Assembly (NCBI GenBank): GCA_023897205.1
Contig: JAHWDD010000005.1
Coordinates: forward strand, 124,001 to 188,000
Direction of reading: 5' to 3'
DNA: 64,000 nt
DNA from: Exophiala sp. HKRS030
Taxonomy: Eukaryota; Ascomycota; Eurotiomycetes; Chaetothyriales; Herpotrichiellaceae
Under the pieces are notes generated by a model. The model was not told where the DNA came from. It saw nothing but the letters and a program-made list of their open reading frames with translations, and ran no database searches. A program made the translations under genes and the position numbers. This document shows, one piece after another, positions 1 through 10,369 of this stretch. Each line of letters begins with the position of its first letter. Positions within the stretch are counted from its first letter, which is position 1.

Positions 1-1053
1 GGTCTCAGCTTCCACAAGTATACCGTTCGCTTCCTGCCTCATGAGCAGGAACGCTACGATGCATTCAAAGCAGAAGGTCAAGGTCTGCTCCAGGCCGTGA
101 AGGTCAAGAAGGGAGAAAACAACATGACGCATCTCCTTGAGGTTCTTCTCAGACTACGTCAGACTTGCAATCATTGGAAAATGTGTGGCGACGAGCGAGT
201 CAGAAAGCTGCTAGAGCTTGTGGAAGGGGATACCACAGTGGATGTGTTGAATCCTGCCAACCGAAAGGCTCTTCAGGATCTATTGCAGCTCCGTATCGAC
301 TCACAGGAGGACTGTTGCGTGTGCCTTGACACCCTGAAGAGCCCCGTCATCACGGGTTGCGCTCACGTCTTCTGCCGAGATTGCATCGAGAGGGTCATAA
401 CGACGCAACAAAAATGCCCCATGTGCCGCGCGCCCTTGGAAGAGAAGGAGAAGCTTGTCGAGCCTGCCGCGGGCATCGGTGAAGGCGACGACGAGCGTGA
501 TGTTGACATCGATCCAGAGACAAGCAGTAGCAAGATCGAGGCGCTTGTCAAGCTGCTGAAAGCTGCCGATGCCGAGGCGGAAGGCAAGACGGTCGTCTTT
601 TCGCAGTGGACGTCGTTCTTGGACATTGTCCAGGCCCAACTCCTCCGCGACGGACTGAACTTTACCCGCCTGGACGGCAAAATGAATTCCGCACGTCGTG
701 ATGCCGCGATGGACATTCTCAACAACGACGCATCGTGCAAGATCATGTTGGCGTCCCTCTCGGTTTGCTCGGTCGGGCTGAACCTCGTCGCCGCCAATCA
801 AGTCATCCTGGCCGACTCGTGGTGGGCCCCGGCGATTGAGGATCAGGCAGTCGACCGGGTCTACCGGCTCGGACAAACGCGAGACTGCAAAGTGGTACGA
901 CTGATCGTCGAGGGCACGATTGAAGATGAAGTGCTCGAGATACAGGCGAGGAAGAGGAAGCTCGCGAGCGAGGCGTTTGGCGAAAGAGACGCTGGAATGA
1001 AGAGACAGGAACGCACGGGGACTCTGAGGGATATCGAAAGACTTCTATCCTGA
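1..1053 (+). CDS. Rad5/HLTF-type SNF2 helicase with internal RING finger (C-terminal part)
   Basis: The frame is open from the first base, so the 5' part of the gene lies outside the window; 350 codons and the stop are present. What is seen: the end of helicase lobe 1, a C3HC4 RING finger (CCVCLDTL...CAHVFCRDCI...CPMCRAPL, about residues 107-145 of this fragment), and the complete C-terminal helicase lobe with motif IV/V (KTVVFSQWTSF, SVGLNL) and motif VI-like DRVYRLGQ. A RING placed between the two SNF2 lobes is the mark of the Rad5/HLTF/Rad16 group: DNA-dependent ATPases that also act as ubiquitin ligases, in yeast Rad5 on PCNA during DNA damage tolerance. Which member this is (Rad5, Rad16, Uls1-like) cannot be decided without the N-terminus. 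The gene is followed by about 660 bp of spacer before the convergent TspO gene. Confidence 0.9.
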   Translation, partial: GLSFHKYTVRFLPHEQERYDAFKAEGQGLLQAVKVKKGENNMTHLLEVLLRLRQTCNHWKMCGDERVRKLLELVEGDTTVDVLNPANRKALQDLLQLRIDSQEDCCVCLDTLKSPVITGCAHVFCRDCIERVITTQQKCPMCRAPLEEKEKLVEPAAGIGEGDDERDVDIDPETSSSKIEALVKLLKAADAEAEGKTVVFSQWTSFLDIVQAQLLRDGLNFTRLDGKMNSARRDAAMDILNNDASCKIMLASLSVCSVGLNLVAANQVILADSWWAPAIEDQAVDRVYRLGQTRDCKVVRLIVEGTIEDEVLEIQARKRKLASEAFGERDAGMKRQERTGTLRDIERLLS

Positions 1054-1714
1054 GGTCGAAGAGGACTTTGTTTTGTTTGAAAATTTGCACAGTGCCAGAT
1101 ACCCCCCCTTTTGTTTGAATGTTTGAAATGGAGATGGAAAGAACTCGGTGCCATGCCATTTTTGTGAGAAGCTAGCTAGCCAATGCCCATGGTCAAGACA
1201 TCCTAATGAAGATATGTCTGAGTTGTATGAGAACAAAATTCATCTTTCTCCAACTTGTCAGATTTGCTCGTAAACGATTGAAGGCGGCTATTCTTATGAT
1301 TCTGGGATACTACTTTGTGTGTGCTAGCAATAGCCTTGCTCAGCCTGATGTTAGCCACCACAATACAAAGCGAGCTACACATCCTCTACGGCGGAGCAAT
1401 TGCACGAGGTTGTCATATTCAGGTGGGCTTGTTTTTGACGTCGATGAGATTCATGAGTGCAGGAAGACAGATTCCGACGATTGAACAGATGCCCGAGAAG
1501 CGTATTAGATGGTCAATTAGCATCGATGGTAGAGATTCCCAAGCCTCCCCTGACAGCAATTCTCGCAGTGTCAGAGAAAGCGACAACCTTTGCGTTACAT
1601 ATCGTCGCGTTGTGACATCAACGACGTAATATAGAACTTGGAATAGAAACACTGATGAAAGGGCAGACGCTCTGCTATACCCTGTCAGCGTTCGAGGAAC
1701 TGCCGACACGTCGA
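1054..1714. other. Convergent intergenic spacer
   Basis: It lies between two 3' ends and holds no open frame that I can support. It should contain the two 3' UTRs. A run of T/G and pyrimidine-rich sequence follows the stop of the SNF2 gene. Confidence 0.5.
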
Positions 1715-2353
1715 CTATGATTCCTTCTTTTCCACGGCAGTGTCCTCCTTCTTTTCAGTGCCCGACATTGTCCAGCCATTGAGGTGACCCGTGCCGGCAG
1801 TCAGGTATGTCGCAAAGCCGAGCCATGCCAGGTAAGGGGCCATCAGGCAGGCTGCCGTCTTGTCCACTTTGCTCCAAACGTAGGTGAGGTAACCTACGGT
1901 CCCGGTCAAGGTGACAATGTCGAGCATGCCTTCGATGGGCCTACCCAGGCCAAAGAACAGTGGCATGTAGATGAGGTTCAGGCCTAGTTGTAGCGTGTAC
2001 AAGGTGGCCCCTCTTCTGGTGTCCTCCACGACTTGGGGGCTCAGGCTAGACATGCCTGTCGTCCAGGCCCTGTGAGCCGCGTAACCCATCATCATATACA
2101 GCGTCGTCCACGCTGGTGCGAAGACGTAAGGAGGCGGTCTGAAAGGAGGCTGTTTTAAGGCCTTGTATTGTTCTTCTACCGTCCTAAACTTCCCCATCTC
2201 TTTGGCTGAAGGATCTGAGAATGTCTTGGGCCGCATCCGACCCGGTTGAGAGATCAGGCCCGATCCCAAGCCGAGGCCGAGAGGAAGGAGGATCGAGATG
2301 GGGGCATTTGAGAAGACAGACGAAGGAAGGGTGAGGCCCGGTATGTAGGACAT
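1715..2353 (-). CDS. TspO/MBR family membrane protein
   Basis: A single exon of 212 residues. I start at the ATG at 2353 (MSYIPGLTLP), because the frame upstream has only a TTG and because fungal relatives begin with this motif. The family signature is plain: an aromatic/proline-rich loop (LKQPPFRPPPYVFAPAWTTLY, shown here only in part) leading into five hydrophobic segments, with the WTxLY and the late TYLTAGTGHLN region. TspO/peripheral-type benzodiazepine receptor proteins bind porphyrins, sterols or related ligands in bacterial or mitochondrial membranes; the role in fungi is unclear. The C-terminal tail is charged (KKEDTAVEKKES). It is transcribed away from the cupin gene and shares a 480 bp divergent promoter region with it. 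Confidence 0.88.
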   Translation of the reverse strand: MSYIPGLTLPSSVFSNAPISILLPLGLGLGSGLISQPGRMRPKTFSDPSAKEMGKFRTVEEQYKALKQPPFRPPPYVFAPAWTTLYMMMGYAAHRAWTTGMSSLSPQVVEDTRRGATLYTLQLGLNLIYMPLFFGLGRPIEGMLDIVTLTGTVGYLTYVWSKVDKTAACLMAPYLAWLGFATYLTAGTGHLNGWTMSGTEKKEDTAVEKKES

Positions 2354-2836
2354 CTTGGAAGGCTCGTCGGTTTCAATCAAGGTGCGCTTCAATCAGCGAT
2401 TTGCGTGGAGGGTCGCTGTATTCCTAGCTTGATTATGGTGATCGGATCACTACCGGACAATTCTGTGGTGAGGGAAGAGTAACGATGTCGATGGCTCGTT
2501 ATGAGATATAAACCAAAAGTATGACTATTAGAGTGTATCCAGTTCCAAGGTGGCTCCACGCTCAGCAGACGCGGATCGAAATCTACGGAGCATCGCGGCG
2601 TGTTGAGATCTGGTGGAGTGATGGATGGATCGCCTCGGCATACGAGGACCGCATTGTGACCTTCGTATTCGTATTCGTTTTCGTACTCTGTAGTCAACGG
2701 AATCGTAACGTAGATGATCACTCAACGACCTTCTCCCTCTCAACGACTCTAAGGGATTCCTTTGGCACAAACATCTTTCCGGTCTTCTCGTAGTTCTTGA
2801 AACATCTGTCTCAGTCAACTTCAGCCTTGAAGCGAG
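2354..2836. promoter_or_regulatory. Divergent promoter region, TspO / DUF985 cupin
   Basis: A 483 bp spacer between two start codons facing away from each other. It must carry both promoters. I see a short imperfect TTCGTA repeat near 2665-2685, but no motif that I can assign to a factor. Confidence 0.5.
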
Positions 2837-3499
2837 ATGTCTGACCTTATGCGCACGGTTGATACTCCCGCATCTCGTTCCACGCCTTCAAGAGCCGACT
2901 TTCTCATCGAAACACTGGGCTTGACATACTTGCCAAAAGAATCTGGATATATCGGCATTGTCGGTCGCTCATGCCATAATGTCACTCCAGCACCTGCAAC
3001 GCCGAACACAAGCGAGGCCAACATTCCTTCTGTCTTTACTCGTTCCGCCAAACCTCTGGCGGCCCAATCGCACAACTATTATATGCTGACAGAAAAGTTT
3101 CCTGTTAATTTTCTTCATTTTCTCGACCCAGATGACACACATGTTCTGATAGAGGGCGGGCCGGTGGAGTATTATACCTTTATACCTCCACGACATCCTT
3201 CGCTTTCCGGACGCCGTGAGGCGGAATCGCCAATTGCCGAGAAGATCACTCTCGGTCGCGATTACCTTGCGGGCCAAACACCCATTGTTTCGGTACCCGG
3301 CAGGTGTTGGAAAGCATTGAGGCTCTGTGAAGGCGCCGACTATGCTCTCATGGCGAACGTCCTCGCTCCGGAGTTTACTGAAGACCGGGTGAAGATTGGG
3401 GCGGGTCAAGAGTTCATAGATATGTTCGAGGATACGGCAGCTTGGGCGACAGTCGAGTTCCTACGATCACTCATTGCCAACGAAACCTGGTCAGGTTAA
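2837..3499 (+). CDS. DUF985-family RmlC-like cupin protein
   Basis: A single exon of 220 residues with an ATG start in a clean context. The order of motifs is that of the DUF985/YML079w cupins: an N-terminal helix ending in ETLGLTYLPKESGY, the NYYMLTEKFPVNFLHFL strand where bacterial members have YYLLTEGEFSRWHRL, HVLIEGGPVEYYTF, then a GQTPIVSVPGRCWKAL segment and the closing VLAPEFTEDRVKI. The fold is a jelly-roll beta barrel; biochemical activity of the family is not well defined, with sugar-epimerase-like and small-ligand roles proposed. The protein carries a longer insertion (about residues 45-75, rich in T/P/A) than bacterial members. Whether that part is genuine loop or a retained intron-like stretch cannot be told here; it is in frame. 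Confidence 0.75.
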   Translation: MSDLMRTVDTPASRSTPSRADFLIETLGLTYLPKESGYIGIVGRSCHNVTPAPATPNTSEANIPSVFTRSAKPLAAQSHNYYMLTEKFPVNFLHFLDPDDTHVLIEGGPVEYYTFIPPRHPSLSGRREAESPIAEKITLGRDYLAGQTPIVSVPGRCWKALRLCEGADYALMANVLAPEFTEDRVKIGAGQEFIDMFEDTAAWATVEFLRSLIANETWSG

Positions 3500-3754
3500 T
3501 TTAGAAGGAAGCGAACAGACTGCTACCAGTAACCTTCACTCCTCCAGCCTTACAGATTCTAGGTGTTTTCGTGGAACTGATCGAATCCCCACTGACGACG
3601 AAGGAATGAGTATCGGTCGTATTAAACATCGATTTGAGAGATTACAGCGCGCTGATGGCTCAAGAAATATTGATTGATAAGAACTTTCGCTTACGCTTGC
3701 TAAATACATGAGGGTCTATTGTCAACAGGCGACCTTCAGAACCGGCATCACGGA

Positions 3755-5416
3755 TTATGCCGCCGGCGCTGGATCATCTGAACGCTCCTTGTCCATTTCC
3801 AGCGGGACGGACATAGACGACGAACCAGATGACTCGTTTTGAACAGGCACGACCTCGTCCTCCGCTGCCCGACTTACTGCAAATCGACTCTTTCTCCGGA
3901 TTATGTACCCATACTTGTAAAACACGTATGGCAGTGGAGCAAGTAAGGCACTCAGGGCCGCCAAGATGGTCAAAGTCCAATGCACGCCCATATTCTTGTA
4001 GAAGGGGATGCCGACGACCGTCATCCCCCCTGCAATGATATATCGAGCTAACGTGGCGAATGTCAGCGCACTTGCAGCATACATCTCGTAACTGTCGATG
4101 ATGTACATATAAGAGCTGATGAAGATCATGATTGTGCCATAGCCGAAAAGGACCGAAGCGATAATTGGTGACCAGATCGAGACGCTGGGGTATGCTGTCC
4201 AGCCCATCCACAATAGTGAGACTGGTATTGCTGGGGCACCACCCAGCATGGCGAACCATAGCCTGATCTCGGGATCGAATTGCGCTTTGCCGTGTGCTTC
4301 TGCCTTTTTCTGGGCCTGTACAGTCATCTTGTACATCCAAGGCAGCCAGGCTCCACCGAAGCATACGCCAATGGCAATTCCTATGAATATCGTGTTTGAA
4401 ATACCTTGAGACACACCGTACGTCTCGCGAAAGATGAAGTCGTATCCATCGAAGAATGTGAAGAGAATGATGTACAAGACCGACATATACAAAGTGATCA
4501 AGAAGATCACTGGTTCGGTGACAGCCATGACAAATGGCCTCGGTAGGGCAACCCTGAGCCGCGTCACAATTGGTATGCGCTCGATCTCGTGTGCAGCGTA
4601 GTAGCGTTTGTCGCCAGTGATCCTGCGTAGATGCCTGGCCTTCCAACTCAGCAAAAGCGGTGGAAAAGTCTCTGGCTGGAAGAAAAAGGCTAAAAAGAGC
4701 ACGACTGCGGCTGTGAGCAGCGCGATCCACTCTGTCCATCTCCATGTATGCAGATAAGGAGACTGAGGTACCCAGGCGCCCATCACAGGACCAAGTGGTG
4801 GCCCGAGAAATCCTCCGAGGGCGAATATCGGAAACATGTACGTCTTCTCGAGGGGCGTGAACATATCCGACACTGATCCTCCCGCGCAGACGAGGGGTGA
4901 TGCACCGCTAAAGCCAGCCAGAAATCGGAAGACGATTTGAGCGCCGAGGTTGGGAGCCAGTGCGGAGGCCATCAGCCAGATGCACATGAAAATGAGGGAG
5001 ACGATGTATGTGCCACTTCTGCCCAACACTTCAGAGAACGGACCGCAAATGAGTGCCCCGGCACCGAACCCAATCAAAAAGACGCCGACCGCGAGTGTTT
5101 CTGTTACCTCGCTGACACCAAGGTCTTTCGCAGCTTGAGGTAGAACGGCTGCATCGATTGGCGCCGCCGCTCCGACCATGAATGCGATGGCAGATATGAT
5201 AAGTGTCGCATAAACCCGTCGAAAACGAGACCAATTTCGGGGATTCAAGGGGTCGTCAGGTCCGTCCCATTCAACGATCAGTATTGACCTTCCGTTGACA
5301 ACCTTGGTCTTTTGGCGGGATAAGCATGGTAGTTGGCGTGCAGACTCGACATCGGGAGACTCGAGTTGCTTCTCGATCGTGCGTCCTATTCGACGATATT
5401 GCAGGTAAGTCTCCAT
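3755..5416 (-). CDS. MFS multidrug/polyamine-type transporter (DHA1 family)
   Basis: A single exon of 553 residues. The N-terminal cytosolic stretch carries the fungal DHA1 entry motif (WDGPDDPLNPRNWS), followed by 12 predicted membrane segments split by a central loop (about residues 255-300, ETFPPLLLSWKARHLRR). Motif A-like GPFSEVLGRSGTY and motif C-like GGFLGPPLGPVMG are visible. The relatives are Tpo1/Flu1-type H+ antiporters that export polyamines, azoles and other drugs across the plasma membrane. The substrate is not predictable. The tail is Ser-rich and acidic. No biosynthetic gene lies beside it, so it is probably not a cluster transporter. The start is the ATG at 5416. Confidence 0.9.
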   Translation of the reverse strand: METYLQYRRIGRTIEKQLESPDVESARQLPCLSRQKTKVVNGRSILIVEWDGPDDPLNPRNWSRFRRVYATLIISAIAFMVGAAAPIDAAVLPQAAKDLGVSEVTETLAVGVFLIGFGAGALICGPFSEVLGRSGTYIVSLIFMCIWLMASALAPNLGAQIVFRFLAGFSGASPLVCAGGSVSDMFTPLEKTYMFPIFALGGFLGPPLGPVMGAWVPQSPYLHTWRWTEWIALLTAAVVLFLAFFFQPETFPPLLLSWKARHLRRITGDKRYYAAHEIERIPIVTRLRVALPRPFVMAVTEPVIFLITLYMSVLYIILFTFFDGYDFIFRETYGVSQGISNTIFIGIAIGVCFGGAWLPWMYKMTVQAQKKAEAHGKAQFDPEIRLWFAMLGGAPAIPVSLLWMGWTAYPSVSIWSPIIASVLFGYGTIMIFISSYMYIIDSYEMYAASALTFATLARYIIAGGMTVVGIPFYKNMGVHWTLTILAALSALLAPLPYVFYKYGYIIRRKSRFAVSRAAEDEVVPVQNESSGSSSMSVPLEMDKERSDDPAPAA

Positions 5417-6732
5417 CGTGAGGTTTGAAGGATGTTTATGGAGGTAGAGGCTGGTACAAGACTGTGAGCCGAGGACATGAGGCGGTTACTGCTGGAGGCT
5501 TTATAATCTTGGGATCGATATACATGGTAGCAAAGAAAAAACTGGCAAAAACATATGGAAGGCTCGTTCAAGATTGGCAAAATTGATGCATTACGAAAGC
5601 AAACGGCAAGATTCCTAGAAAAGGTAACTCCATAACCGCCAGGGACGGACTCGGTCGTAGCAAAAACTTGAGCGGAGAAAGCGGAAGAAGTACCTGTGTG
5701 AGACAAAGACGCATTCCGGATAGTGCCACTGGAGATTGCATCAATGCGATATTGGAAAGAATGATGTGTGTGTGTGTGTGATAAGGAGTGGATTTTTGAG
5801 TATTTGGGAACCCTTCGTACAATAGTACTGTAGCTACTCCGTACCTGGGCAAAGTAGGTAGGTAGGGTGTGTACGAAGAGCATTTTACGGGTTATCGGGG
5901 GCACCTTCCGGGGAGCGATAAGTGACGTCCGAAGAGGCTTCTAGGGCTTAGAGCCTAAACCTAACAAGGGCAATAGGGAGCGAGGACAAGGCCAAGACGG
6001 TGCCCGCAGCGAGCCAAATGGCTCAAACTCATTAGGCTTGTAGCTTATCACGACGCCTGAAAAAGTGCCCTCCCCATCTTCGTCGGTGTCTGTGCCGAGA
6101 CCCGGACTACTTCATCCAGGTACCCGAGCTCTTTAGTCATTCTGCTTCGTATACGCGCAACGATTCTTCAGTCTTTTGACTTGATCCATACCAGCAAGAT
6201 ATACGTAACACTGGTAAACGCGTCCGCCGTGTACCCCGTACGCCGTATCTCGAAATCGCACGTTCGTCCCTGTTTGGCTTGGATCCAAAAACGATTGTAC
6301 CGGCTACGATCCTCACTCGTCAGCCTCATCCACGGCAAATATCAGTGGACCCCGATTCCTTGATGAGTAATTCAGCTTCTTTCAAAACACTACTTGCTAG
6401 AGAAAGACATCATCCATTCGCCGGCCTCTCGATTCCGTGACGCCAAACCCGAATACAGTACATCTCTCGGGCTTCAAAGAAGAACGGACGACGGAGATAG
6501 GTGTTTCTTTTTTGTTCTTGACCCTTGGCCCTTTTTCGCTCAAAGTCGGGCGCGGAAAGTGAGGCTTTTGTGCGGTGCCTCAAAGAAGGAACCTTTTGAG
6601 CGTACACGTACGGAGTAACACATCAAACCAACGAACGCGGATACCGATAAAAAAGCCGAATCCGAAGGAGCGAGATCCCCGGCTCTAGACGGTTGACGGT
6701 CCGGATTGTTCAACTTGAACAGAAAAAAAGAA
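5417..6732. other. Intergenic region, divergent promoters of MFS gene and ureidoglycolate lyase
   Basis: About 1.3 kb with no supportable gene. It contains a (TG)8 tract at 5765-5780 and two copies of the nonamer TACGGAGTA (TACTCCGTA at 5835, TACGGAGTA at 6609), a motif repeated in other spacers of this window. Confidence 0.5.
5765..5780. repeat. (TG)8 microsatellite
   Basis: Eight uninterrupted TG units upstream of the MFS transporter gene, in noncoding sequence. Confidence 0.9.
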
Positions 6733-7611
6733 ATGACGCCACCTACACTCACGCCCTTGGAATCCCACGGCCGTCGTGGTCGGTTGTTATCAATCGAGCC
6801 ATTGACACCAGAGTCTTTTGCGCCCTTTGGGACTGCCATCTCGAGCCCCTTTCCAGACACGCTGAACAATGTGCCCGCCAAAGTACCCGAACCACTCCAC
6901 TCGCCCCATCAACCCACGGCGGTCTTTGCGAACCAAAACTCGGCCTTGAAAACCTCGCCGGTTTCGAAATTCGTCGACAATTACCCCGTCAGGTCGTCAT
7001 CGTCACCCGCAGACGGTGCCGCTGCGCGTTCCAGACCTCAAATGAGCATGTTTTCATGTTTCCCTCGGAACCTGAGCGGCGTGGGCATGATCGATACGTC
7101 GTCGTCGTCGTCGTCGTCGACGACGACGTCTTCGCGGCCCGGCCAGAAGAAACGGCAGCAGCTCGCTTTCGAGGTGTCCGTCCTCGAAAGACACCCTTAC
7201 ACCACGCAGACGTTCAGTCCTCTGGGTCTCTCATCAGAGGCGAGTAGAGGTCAGTCGACGCCGACGACCGTATTTCTAGTCATCGTCGCACCTTCACTGT
7301 CTTCTTCATCCGCTTCCGCCAAGAGCGAGACGGGACAAGACGTCGAAATCCAAAACCCGCCGGACTTGTCGCGTCTCAGGGCCTTTGTCGCGACGGGTGG
7401 CCAGGCCGTCACGTACGGGCCGGGGACGTGGCACGCTCCCATGGCCGTCATCGGACGTCGTCGGGTCGACTTCGTCGTGACACAGTTTGTCAATGGCGTC
7501 GCAGACGACGATTGTCAGGAGGTCCTCCTGGGAGACAATGCCGTCGGCGTCGACCTGGGCGCGTTGGACTTGGACCTTCAGGCTTCGGACCACACTAGAG
7601 CCATGTTATGA
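6733..7611 (+). CDS. DAL3: Ureidoglycolate lyase (allantoin catabolism)
   Basis: A single exon of 292 residues, started at the ATG at 6733 (MTPPTLTPLE). The enzyme splits ureidoglycolate to glyoxylate and urea, the last step of purine/allantoin breakdown. Signature regions: LLSIEPLTPESFAPFGT near the N-terminus, FEVSVLERHPYTTQTFSPLG in the middle, and the C-terminal active-site block with GQAVTYGPGTWHAPM and DFVVTQFVNG. A low-complexity Ser/Thr insertion encoded by GTC/GAC repeats lies near residues 121-134, and the linker before the middle block is longer than in yeast Dal3, so fungal insertions expand an enzyme of about 195 residues to 292. Nitrogen control would be expected from the family, but I did not identify GATA-site clusters with confidence. 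Confidence 0.85.
   Translation: MTPPTLTPLESHGRRGRLLSIEPLTPESFAPFGTAISSPFPDTLNNVPAKVPEPLHSPHQPTAVFANQNSALKTSPVSKFVDNYPVRSSSSPADGAAARSRPQMSMFSCFPRNLSGVGMIDTSSSSSSSTTTSSRPGQKKRQQLAFEVSVLERHPYTTQTFSPLGLSSEASRGQSTPTTVFLVIVAPSLSSSSASAKSETGQDVEIQNPPDLSRLRAFVATGGQAVTYGPGTWHAPMAVIGRRRVDFVVTQFVNGVADDDCQEVLLGDNAVGVDLGALDLDLQASDHTRAML
7098..7130. repeat. GTC/GAC trinucleotide repeat inside DAL3
   Basis: A run of seven GTC units followed by inverted GAC units, encoding a Ser run then Thr residues in the ureidoglycolate lyase. The junction forms a perfect short palindrome, so a hairpin is possible. Confidence 0.85.
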
Positions 7612-7968
7612 ATTTTGTAAGTGTAAATTTTCCACACTCGACGACGACACGATCACACGTTAGTGAGGGGCTTCTCAGGGACGAAATTAACTATGAATGT
7701 AAATGGGACATCCGGAGAAACGAAGAAGCATTCAAAGAAAGCAGTGGTGGCCTCAGCTTTGGTCTACGTACAATTACAACATGTTCAGCATGTGGACGCT
7801 ACAAAAACAAGTATATATTCAAGGGGGTATCATAAAGCTACTCCGTAGAAGCGATCCAATCAGCCTTAAACCAACCTTTGTAAGGCAAGACAGGCCCGGT
7901 CTCAACTTTTTGTTTACTCCCGAATCGCCAATACCACGCCGACAAAAGCAAAATGCACTTCCAAAGTT
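7612..7968. other. Convergent intergenic spacer
   Basis: The 3' ends of DAL3 and the dynein intermediate chain gene meet here. Small frames in it lack coding character. It carries one TACTCCGTA nonamer at 7839. Confidence 0.5.
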
Positions 7969-10072
7969 CTAAGCCTTGCTGCCTTCAAGTTTGGTGACCA
8001 GTCTCTTCATGGCTGTCCATTCTTCCATTTTCGTCTCGTTGTTGCCACACTGTAAGCCCTTTCCAACGTCAAAGACTGTTACGATGCCATCCAGACCACC
8101 CACGGCGATATGGCTGCCTCTCTTCTCTTCCCATGCAACCTTGTTTAATCCCTTGAATGGCACGACACCATTATTTCCTCTGGTTGGCGTTCCCCTGGCA
8201 ATCGGTACTTCAAGATCATACGTCAGGTCAAATACCTCGAGGTCACCAGCGCCAGTGACGCACGCAAATACCGAAGGCTTATGTGGTGCCCATTTCGCGT
8301 CGTAGACCAGATCTTCTCGAGCCAGATTAAGCACAGGATTGACAATTGTAGAGCCAATACCAGCAGCAGAAGCTGCCGCTGCCGCGCTTGAACTCGCCAA
8401 TGGTTTGATGCGCCACAGCTTGACCGACCAGTCTGAACTAGAACTCAGAAGCAAATCGCCAAGATCAACAGGACCTCTAGCAGGATGGAATTGCGAGCTC
8501 ATGACTGGGGCTGTATGGCCACGGTAAAACAGACGGGTATCAACACCAGCTTGTGCACCAGCGCGGTCGTATCTATGGCAGGGATAGATGCTACCTTCCT
8601 CTGTCCCAACCACAAAGAAGGTCGGATCGGATGTGGGAAAGCTCATACTCGTCGGAGCAAGATCGTCTGTCTTGGCGGGTGCCGGGGTATTAAGAACAAG
8701 ATACTCTTGTGCCTGTGTCAGCATATCGACAGACCATGAGCAGACGACCCCATCCATAGAGGCCGTCAAAATATTGTGCGCGTTGGGTGTGCCAACCACG
8801 CTGATGCTATAGACCGGGTGGGTATGACCGAGGTGTGATCCGGATTGCGGAGTCTTTTGTACTGGTAAGCCTGTTCGACCGGATGTTCTTGTGTCCCACA
8901 GGCAGATTTGTCCGGAATAGCAACCTCCAATGACAAGGTTCGGATGAAAGGGTGAAAATCGAGCAGATAGGACATCGGAGGATGCGGTGAATGTATACTC
9001 TGGTCGTGAAGGGGCGTGGGAATTCCAAAGCAGAACTAGGCCGGCCGGCTCATGCGGGGCTGATGGGTTTTTGGTATATGATGACAGTAGTAGTTCGTTA
9101 AAATGTGGTGAGAATTGAATATCAGACACTATCCGTCGGCGGGTGTAGCGATCGGAAAACAGTTGGAAGGACTCGCGTACCGAATGGGACTTTTTGCTGG
9201 TTCGTGAATATGGCGTACTGTCATCGTCGTCGTCATCTAACATGGAGGTTCGAGTATAGTCCGCCAGTAGGTCGTACTCGTCATCCATGTCAAGAGCTCG
9301 TTCAATTACTTTGGACGACCTCTCGACAAATGATACAAATTCTGAAGATGCGACAACAGCATTGAACTCATTGTCGTTGAGCGTCCGTAATGGGAATCGA
9401 GGTTGGGAGTTTGGTGATTGGGGATGAGCCGGTTCCCGATTAAAGGTCGCCGTCAACTCCTCCTCTATTTCCTTCCGCAACTTCTGTCGAATTTCTTCCT
9501 CTGTTTCGAAGTCCCTCCGACTACGCTGTCTCTCGCCGCGAACTTGGATATCATCGTCTTCCGATCCGTCCTGAGCCTTTGTATTCTCATCCAACCAGGG
9601 TTCAGTCTGAACGCCTTTCGCATAGGTTATGTACTCCTTTTTTGGGGGCGCAGTCTCATGAACCGCTGCAGTATCCTCATGAGCACTAGAGGGTTCATCG
9701 TTGTCTTCGGTTTGTGTTGACATTGACACCATCAGCCTCTTGGGCGACGGCTCGACTTCATCTTGCGGAGTGATCTGACCCGTGCCTTGCAACGAACGCG
9801 GCCGGCTTCTTCGTGGCGATGCAGGTGAATCTCTTTTTCCATCGATCAGTCTCGAAACGAACTCGTCGATTTCGGCTCTTCTCTCGTCTGCGGTCTTGCC
9901 CGGTGAATGAGCCTGTCGCAGATTAGTATGCCTCCTGGACCAGATTCAGAAGCCTCACTTCTCCAATGCTCTGCCGGGAGGAGGCATATTGCTCCTCCCG
10001 TAGAGCCTTTTGACGCCTGAGTTCAGCTAGGCGAGCCTTCTTTGCCAGAAGCTCGTCCTTACGCGATGACAT
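7969..10072 (-). CDS. Cytoplasmic dynein 1 intermediate chain (WD-repeat)
   Basis: Two exons, 10072-9959 and 9912-7969, joined over a 46 bp intron (9913-9958, GTGAGG...ACTAATC...CAG), give 685 residues. Exon 1 encodes MSSRKDELLAKKARLAELRR..., the charged N-terminal helix that in this family binds p150-Glued dynactin and NudE. The middle is disordered and acidic and carries two TQT-like sites for LC8 light chain (MSTQTEDN and GVQTEPW). From about residue 250 come WD40 repeats (LVLLWNSH, ICLWDTR, VCSWSVD, VKLWRI, VTVFDVGKG). The protein links cargo adaptors and light chains to dynein heavy chain, serving nuclear and vesicle transport along hyphae. Length and layout match the family; without exon 1 the protein would lack its dynactin-binding helix and an ATG at the right place. 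Confidence 0.9.
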
Positions 10073-10369
10073 GGCGATTTGTTCGAGTCAATCGTGCAGT
10101 GTTCGTTGCCGTGAATGTCGATGGTTTGGGGATCGTGGCTCGTGTCAACCGGGAGCGGCGCGACCTCACGTGATCCTAGTTTTGGCGAGAAAGTGAAAGA
10201 GCTTCGGAACGAAAATCAAATGCCTTTCCAGTGCACCTTCGACATCCGCATTTCCTGCCACGCACGCAAGGAGTTATAGAAATACAGGATCTCAGCTGGA
10301 CGAAGTCAACACCCCTCGAATTCATCCATTGAAAAGAAATCACACTGCCGGTGTCGCTCATATTTCATA
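10073..10369. promoter_or_regulatory. Divergent promoter, dynein intermediate chain / ATP synthase e
   Basis: A spacer of 297 bp between opposite start codons. It has one CACGTGATC element at 10167-10175, an E-box core of the kind bound by Cbf1/bHLH factors. Function is inferred only. Confidence 0.45.
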
